From Anaeramoeba flamelloides (lineage: Eukaryota; Metamonada; Anaeramoebidae), in assembly GCA_027625915.1 (NCBI GenBank), contig JANTQA010000057.1:10416001-10480000 (forward strand): 64,000 bases of DNA. The letters are read 5' to 3'. The notes beneath the pieces are model-generated. The model was not told the DNA's origin and made no database searches. It worked only from the letters and a program-made list of their open reading frames with translations. The translations under genes were made by a program, and so were the position numbers. Shown piece by piece: positions 58,969 to 64,000 of this stretch. Position 1 is the first letter of the stretch. Each line of letters opens with the position of its first letter.

Positions 58969-59167
58969 TACAGTCAGTTCCACTTTTAAGGCACAAACTT
59001 TCGAAGAAATTTAAGGCACAAAAAAATCTCAAATTAATAAACAAAATTTGAAATTTTTTTTTTTAAAATTTATTTTACTAGAATCTGTTTTTTGTGCCTT
59101 AATTTGAGATTTTTATTTTTCCTTAAATTTCGTAGCAGTTTGCGCCTTAAAAGTGGAACTGACTATA
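58969..59167. mobile_element. MITE-like element, TACAGTCAGT family, copy 2
   Basis: Starts TACAGTCAGTTCCACTTTTA and ends AAAAGTGGAACTGACTATA. Length and internal repeats match the copy at 9358-9556. TA at both edges. Confidence 0.82.
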
Positions 59168-59279
59168 TTGAATATTATTGTTTGTTGCAAAAATAATTGA
59201 AAAGAATTTTCATTCAACTTTTCGGAAAAAAAAAAATTTTAGAAATCATTGAAAATTACAATTTTTCATTTTTATTTTA

Positions 59280-59486
59280 AAGGGGGGGAACTAGTTTCCT
59301 CTTACAGCCGTTGTGTTTTCAAGAATTTAAAATAATTGAGTAAAATCAAAGATTTTTCTCTATTCTTTTGAATTCTAAAAAACCGCCGTTAGCTTTTCTG
59401 GAGTTTTCTGTTTAAGTATAAAATCAATAGATTTTACATATAAAAAAGAAAATTCAAGAAAAGCTAGGCACTTGACGGCCATTTTC
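59280..59486. mobile_element. inverted-repeat element next to LINE remnant
   Basis: GTTAGCTTTTCTGGAGTTTT pairs with AAAATTCAAGAAAAGCTAG across a short loop (about 59390-59470). The block CTATTCTTTTGAATTCT near 59361 recurs near 59988, and its reverse complement occurs near 40715. It abuts the 3' side of the LINE fragment. Confidence 0.55.
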
Positions 59487-60345
59487 CTAATTTCTAAATT
59501 TTTGTTCAGAAATTAAAAGAAAGAGTTATAATTTTCTTTATCATTAACCAATGATAGAATAAATAATTAGTCTCTATAACAAGAATATTATACTTTAATT
59601 GCTTATTCTTTTTTTTTGATTTGAATTAATTCCTTAATCCAACTTTTTCGATTTTTTTGATTGAATGGGTAGTACCAAAGAAAATGATTGATATCTTCTA
59701 TTATTTCCCGGTTAGAATGATTTTTACAAAAGTTTCAGAATTGTGTTTTTAATTTATTTTTAGCATAAACATATGAATATCTGTTTAGATTATTTGTGAA
59801 ATTTCTTAATTTTAAAATGGAAGTTGAGCCTACCTATTTTACATATTTTTTGTCGTTAGATTTTTTTTAATTTTTGAAATAAACAGAAAATCAATACAAT
59901 TTTATGTTTTATTTCAAAAATTAAAAAAAAAAATCGCCCTTATTTTTTCCAAAATTTAAAAGAATTGTGAAAAATCTTTGATTTTACTCTATTCTTTTGA
60001 ATTCTGGAAAACCTAGGCACTTGACAGCACTCTACGGCACAAGACGACACGACTGTTTGTTGATATTGTTATTATAACTAATAATTTTTAAATATTCTTG
60101 ACCTTTTCACCCAGAACTATTTATAATTAACTTTTGTGTAAAATTATTTAAGTTTGCATTTAATAATTTTAAATTTTCTGCTACCCAACTGATATTTTCC
60201 TCTTTTTTCTTGGAAAATTTTAATTGTTGTGAAATGTGATCAAAAACACTATGTATTTCTAATTTTTTTTTGAGTTTATATCTTTTTTTGTAGATTGATA
60301 TTCTGGCTTGGTCAAGTTTAGCTTAAAATGTCAATTTTTTAAACC
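59487..60345 (-). mobile_element. second LINE remnant, 3' part, interrupted
   Basis: On the minus strand the end near 60345-60270 reads AKLDQARISIYKKRYKLKKK, matching [20 protein letters not shown] of the LINE at 4793-6379. The left part (59487-59838) aligns at DNA level with 4835-5175, including the zinc-motif region. The two blocks are separated by an inserted inverted-repeat segment at about 59840-60055. Frames are broken by several stops, so it is older or more decayed than the first LINE. Confidence 0.7.
59840..60055. mobile_element. inverted-repeat insertion inside the LINE remnant
   Basis: AATTTTTGAAATAAACAGAA pairs with ATGTTTTATTTCAAAAATT (about 59871-59920). A further block, CTATTCTTTTGAATTCTGG, and CCTAGGCACTTGACAGC are shared with the element at 59280-59486. 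Borders are approximate, set by where LINE similarity stops and resumes. Confidence 0.5.
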
Positions 60346-60727
60346 TAAAAACGAATCTAAATTATTAATTTCTCTTTTTTAGAATTGGTACATTGGTGGT
60401 TTATTTTAATATTGTGAATGTAATGATTGTGTTGAATGAAAATTTTGATCTTTTTTTTTTTGCAATTAAGAGTCTAAAGAAACCCCTTTAAAGTTAAGTT
60501 TGGAGATTTTTTTTTTTTTATTAATTCAATCAATATTTCGTCCATTTTTTTTTATTAAAATTACTTCACCTGAGAACAAATTCCACTCTATTTTCAGAAA
60601 TCTCTCTTCAAATTTTATTTTTTTAAAAAAAGCTTTTTCTTTAAACTTTCTTTTTTAATTTTTCCGAATTCTTTTTTTTCTACTTGTAAATAAATACCTT
60701 TTCTTTGATATTTGAATATTTTTTTAA
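60346..60727. other. upstream region of the PARP-like gene
   Basis: A/T-tract-rich 5' flank with no gene. The last 120 bp before the start codon are strongly T-rich, like the flanks just upstream of the RING-ligase start. No defined promoter element was identified. Confidence 0.45.
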
Positions 60728-63202
60728 ATGTCAAGACCATTTGTTATTTGGTTAGACTACTCACACAAAGGAGTTATGCCTGCTATTCAGGATTTAAGAG
60801 AAAGCGGATTCATAGTTAAAACTGAAACAAAACATCAAGAGCTCTTTAAAAAACTCAAGAATAAACAACTACCCTTGGTGTATTGCATTGTTACCAGCAA
60901 GTCGTTTGTTTTAGATCTCAAAATAATTGAACTACTGGAGCGTATGGAGCATATTGTGCCTGTAATTGTGTACCTTAAAAAGATCAAAAAATCGTTGGTA
61001 AAAAAGCTCCCTGAAAAATGCATTGATAAAGGTGCAATGGTAGCCAAGGATTCAAAGGAGTTGAAGAAACAGCTAATGGGGATTATGAAACAAGACGTGC
61101 CCACCCTTTTACAAGACCAAAAATCAAAAAGAAAGTTAGTTATTTTGTACTCAAAAAAATCACAATCCATTCATCAAAACAAAACTTATTTTTTGAATCA
61201 AGGAATCGAATTCGTCTTTATAAAATCACGTAAAAAGGTCTTTCAATTCCTTTTGAAAAACCCCTGTCAAGTAAAGTGTCTTGTCACTTGCACTGGCCCG
61301 GTCTTGGAAAGAGGATCGACATTTCTTTATGAGCTGAAGAACTTGGTGTGTGATTTAAAAATAATTGTCTTTTCTGCAAGCGTCCGTGGCTCTGGCCAAA
61401 CGGAAATTCGTAACAAATGCAAGAGCAATAAATACGTCGACGATGTACCTCAAAGCTTAAAGCACTTTAAAGAGAGGATCGTCGAATATTGCACCGATCA
61501 AAGAAAATCTTTTGTTGGAAGGAAACCAAAAAAAACAAAAAAAAAAAAACACTCAAAAAGAGATCACAATTCCCATTCTAATGGAAAAAAGAATAAAACT
61601 AAGCACAACAAAGAAAAAATTAAAAAAAAAAGGGAACAAATCCAAATAATCTGGGTCTCTCAAGCGTCAAATACAATTTTGAAAATTCAAAAAAAAATTA
61701 AAGAAAAGAATTTATACCTCAAAAATATGAATTCTATAAAGGAAGTAATGAGGTATCTAAGTAATAATCCAAAAGAGATCCAAATAATTATTTGCAATGT
61801 CTCGAAAATTGGACATACCATTCAAAATAAACTTGGAAAAAACAATAGCTACATTGACGTATTTGTTTATGACTTAATGTCCAATCACAACAAAAAGAGG
61901 AAAAAAGGTTCTTTGAAAATTATAAACTCTAAAAAACAATTAATTCAGAAAATTTATAAGAAATTTGATTATGATTATGATTATGATTATGATAATAACG
62001 AGAAAGTGGAAGAGGAATACTACGGCTACGAAGATGGAGGTTACAACAACTACAGCAGCAGTAGCAGCAGTAGTAACAGTAGCAGCAGTAATTGTAGCAG
62101 TAGTAGCATTATCAACAAGAGCAATAACAAGAAAAAGATTATTGTACTTGATTCAAGCCCCTATCAAAAATTAATTAATGACTTGGTGGGCAAAGGGCTG
62201 AATGTAATTACTGTGGATAATATTAAAAAGTTGAAAAGAGCAATTAAAGGTACTCACAAAAAAATAAAAGTTATAATTACAAGTGGATCCTTTATTATTA
62301 AAGGGAAAGTAGTTAATAAGGTGGACGATCAAATCCCTGTTTTAATTTTTTCAAAATCTGGGTATCAAAAAGAGTTCATCAAAAATTGTAAAAAGTGGGG
62401 CGCAAAATTTGTTAGTAATGATCACCAATCAATAGTCGACGAAACAATGAAGTACATAAATAAGGAAATTGTCCATTTTCCATATTCAGTGCCAAATAAC
62501 CCATATGATAATGATTTGCACGAATCCCAAAAGCAAAGCCAACCTAGCACTCAGTTAAGGATCTATCCCCCGTACACGAGAAACGATCCCAACCAAGTCC
62601 CAAGAATTGAAACAGTAAGCAAATCGAAATTTAAGGATATAGAAAGGCAATTCCTTTATAAATGGGAACACAAACCACCAAATATTGCTGGGATATTTCG
62701 CGTAGTTCCTCCGAAGCATCTCTCGGATGCATACCACAAATATCAAAAACAAATTTGTAACAAATTCCCAAGATTAGATGTAACACAAAAAACTGTTGGT
62801 AAAGGCAACGAAAGAAGAAGATTCCATGCGGCAGATTATCGTTGCAACTTTGGCTTGAATGGTAATACCCGTTTTTGCAATAACCCCGAATGTTCAGTAT
62901 GCCGTGTCTGCAAAGACGGGTTTTCGTCCCAGACAGAATCCTTTTTCTATAGTAAAGGTGAAATATACTGTACAGCTTCCGCTTTCCAGGCTTTGGTTTT
63001 ATCATCGCAAAAAAATACAACACATGTGGCAATATTTGTAGTCACGGTGATTTGTGGCAATCCCATTTATATACAAGAAGAAACCCAAAAAATACCTGAA
63101 GATCCCCAATCTTTAGTTCTTGATTTTGGGAAACACAAAGATGTAACCGTTGTTTTTTCAAAATTTCATATAGTCCCGAAATATTTAATACTTTTTAATT
63201 AA
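60728..63202 (+). CDS. four receiver-like modules fused to a PARP-like ADP-ribosyltransferase domain
   Basis: An 824-residue, single-exon protein. About residues 1-120, 135-260, 305-415 and 472-582 are four repeats of a Rossmann/receiver-like pattern. Each has an opening hydrophobic strand (FVIWLD, LVILYS, QIIWVS, IIVLDS), a third strand (VYCIVTSK, KCLVTCTG, QIIICNVS, KVIITSGS), a fourth strand (VPVIVYLK, KIIVFSAS, DVFVYDLM, IPVLIFSK) and a closing helix. No Asp ends strand three, so they look like pseudo-receivers. Lys- and Ser/Tyr-rich linkers separate them. Residues ~640-824 resemble the PARP fold of fungi and plants: RRRFHAADYRC with His700, a Cys cluster ending CSVCRVCKDGF, GEIY with Tyr747, then ICGNPIYI and VVFSKFHIVPKYLILF. 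The usual Glu of the H-Y-E triad appears to be V or T (806-807), so mono-transfer or loss of activity is likely. PARP call from motifs. The receiver call is inference. Confidence 0.72.
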   Translation: MSRPFVIWLDYSHKGVMPAIQDLRESGFIVKTETKHQELFKKLKNKQLPLVYCIVTSKSFVLDLKIIELLERMEHIVPVIVYLKKIKKSLVKKLPEKCIDKGAMVAKDSKELKKQLMGIMKQDVPTLLQDQKSKRKLVILYSKKSQSIHQNKTYFLNQGIEFVFIKSRKKVFQFLLKNPCQVKCLVTCTGPVLERGSTFLYELKNLVCDLKIIVFSASVRGSGQTEIRNKCKSNKYVDDVPQSLKHFKERIVEYCTDQRKSFVGRKPKKTKKKKHSKRDHNSHSNGKKNKTKHNKEKIKKKREQIQIIWVSQASNTILKIQKKIKEKNLYLKNMNSIKEVMRYLSNNPKEIQIIICNVSKIGHTIQNKLGKNNSYIDVFVYDLMSNHNKKRKKGSLKIINSKKQLIQKIYKKFDYDYDYDYDNNEKVEEEYYGYEDGGYNNYSSSSSSSNSSSSNCSSSSIINKSNNKKKIIVLDSSPYQKLINDLVGKGLNVITVDNIKKLKRAIKGTHKKIKVIITSGSFIIKGKVVNKVDDQIPVLIFSKSGYQKEFIKNCKKWGAKFVSNDHQSIVDETMKYINKEIVHFPYSVPNNPYDNDLHESQKQSQPSTQLRIYPPYTRNDPNQVPRIETVSKSKFKDIERQFLYKWEHKPPNIAGIFRVVPPKHLSDAYHKYQKQICNKFPRLDVTQKTVGKGNERRRFHAADYRCNFGLNGNTRFCNNPECSVCRVCKDGFSSQTESFFYSKGEIYCTASAFQALVLSSQKNTTHVAIFVVTVICGNPIYIQEETQKIPEDPQSLVLDFGKHKDVTVVFSKFHIVPKYLILFN

Positions 63203-64000
63203 AATCATTTTTGAAATTTTTTTTTTTATGTTAATTTGGGGTTTGGATTTATTTCGTTTACATATAGCTTTTTTTGGAAATTCTTTTAGGAATAATTATT
63301 AATTTTTATATAATTATTATTAATAGTTGTATTATTAGTTTAAAATGGACTAATATTACTGAAATACACCAAAATAGCGTGTTTTTTTTTTTGTTTTTTT
63401 TTAGTTTTTATTATTTTCTTATTTAATAAGATTTACTTATTAACCCCATTCCACTCAAAGTGTCCCAACCAAAAAGGAAAAATTCACATTTTTTAAGAAT
63501 CTGCCAATATAAGATTAATTAGAAATAAGAGAAATAATAAACTTCAGCGTAGAGTTGATATTCCTAAAAATTAATATATTAACAATTAAATAAAATTTTT
63601 CGAAAAAATCACATATTAAAATAATTTGAAACTGCTTTCATTTAAATATTGATGTAAAATTTCACAATTTCTTGGGAAAATACAAATTATTAACAATAAA
63701 ATTTTTTAATTACAAATTAAATCTCAAAAAATATCAATTCTCATTGGTTATTTGAAGATTCTATGCTTTTTCATACTATTTAACAAAAAAATATTGAGTA
63801 TCTTTGAAAAAAATTATTTATTATAACTTGTGGTATGTCAGTATTATTCTCAAGATATGTTCTTTTTGAAAAATAAACTTACTCTTGAAAAATTTTCAGT
63901 CCTACAACCATTAAAAACTAAAGCATATATCTAAAAAGTTTAAAAAACAAAACTTAAAAAAAAATTTTTCCAATACAACTTTCAATGTCTGCAAAAACAA
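63203..64000. other. intergenic; contains dispersed repeat family E copy 2
   Basis: 3' flank of the PARP-like gene. About 63440-63700 aligns with 52190-52460. No gene was recognised to the end of the window. Confidence 0.45.

Noticed and set aside
1-64000. CRISPR arrays, tRNA and rRNA genes
   Set aside because: I looked for spaced direct repeats, B-box-like GTTCGANNC sequences and conserved rRNA blocks and saw none that hold up.

Overview
The window is nuclear DNA of a very AT-rich, free-living-type protist. The proteins are clearly eukaryotic: a TFIID subunit, an ER ubiquitin ligase, a DOCK exchange factor, a bZIP factor, a fluoride exporter and a PARP-like protein. They use GT-AG introns, mostly with GTAA donors, and carry lysine/glutamate and asparagine low-complexity inserts. 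The overall look fits an amoeboid lineage, either Anaeramoeba-like or an amoebozoan, but this placement is a weak inference. No rRNA, tRNA, CRISPR array or prokaryotic operon was recognised.

Layout, left to right. 2.7-9.0 kb (+) holds TAF5. Its exons join in phase across a 4.4-kb intron that contains a 5'-truncated LINE with a poly(A) tail and a target-site duplication. 12.2-13.4 kb (+) is an Hrd1/gp78-type RING-H2 ligase. 16.0-22.4 kb (-) is a large DOCK (zizimin-like) Rho-GTPase exchange factor. 25.4-27.1 kb (-) is a small unrecognised gene. 33.5-36.3 kb (+) is a three-exon gene whose C-terminus looks like a degenerate PD-(D/E)XK nuclease fold. 41.6-43.2 kb (-) is an XBP1-like bZIP factor with a transmembrane anchor. 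46.4-55.4 kb (+) is a two-domain fluoride channel (FEX/CrcB family) split by a 7.3-kb intron. 60.7-63.2 kb (+) is a protein with four receiver-like modules followed by a PARP-like domain.

Between and inside the genes lies a dense layer of small inverted-repeat (MITE-like) elements, two LINE remnants and older dispersed repeats. At least three MITE-like families and four dispersed-repeat families occur two or more times in the window, and several elements are nested. One 2.37-kb element can be dated relative to its host repeat, because an uninterrupted copy of the same repeat lies in the TAF5 intron.

The genes do not form an obvious pathway. Two of them, the Hrd1-type ligase and the membrane-tethered bZIP, belong to ER quality control and the unfolded-protein response in other eukaryotes, but they are 28 kb apart and nothing shows they are co-regulated. 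The most unusual proteins are the pseudo-receiver x4-PARP protein, the tethered XBP1-like bZIP and the PD-(D/E)XK-like protein with a lost E-x-K motif. All exon borders are inferred by eye from splice motifs, phase agreement and family similarity.
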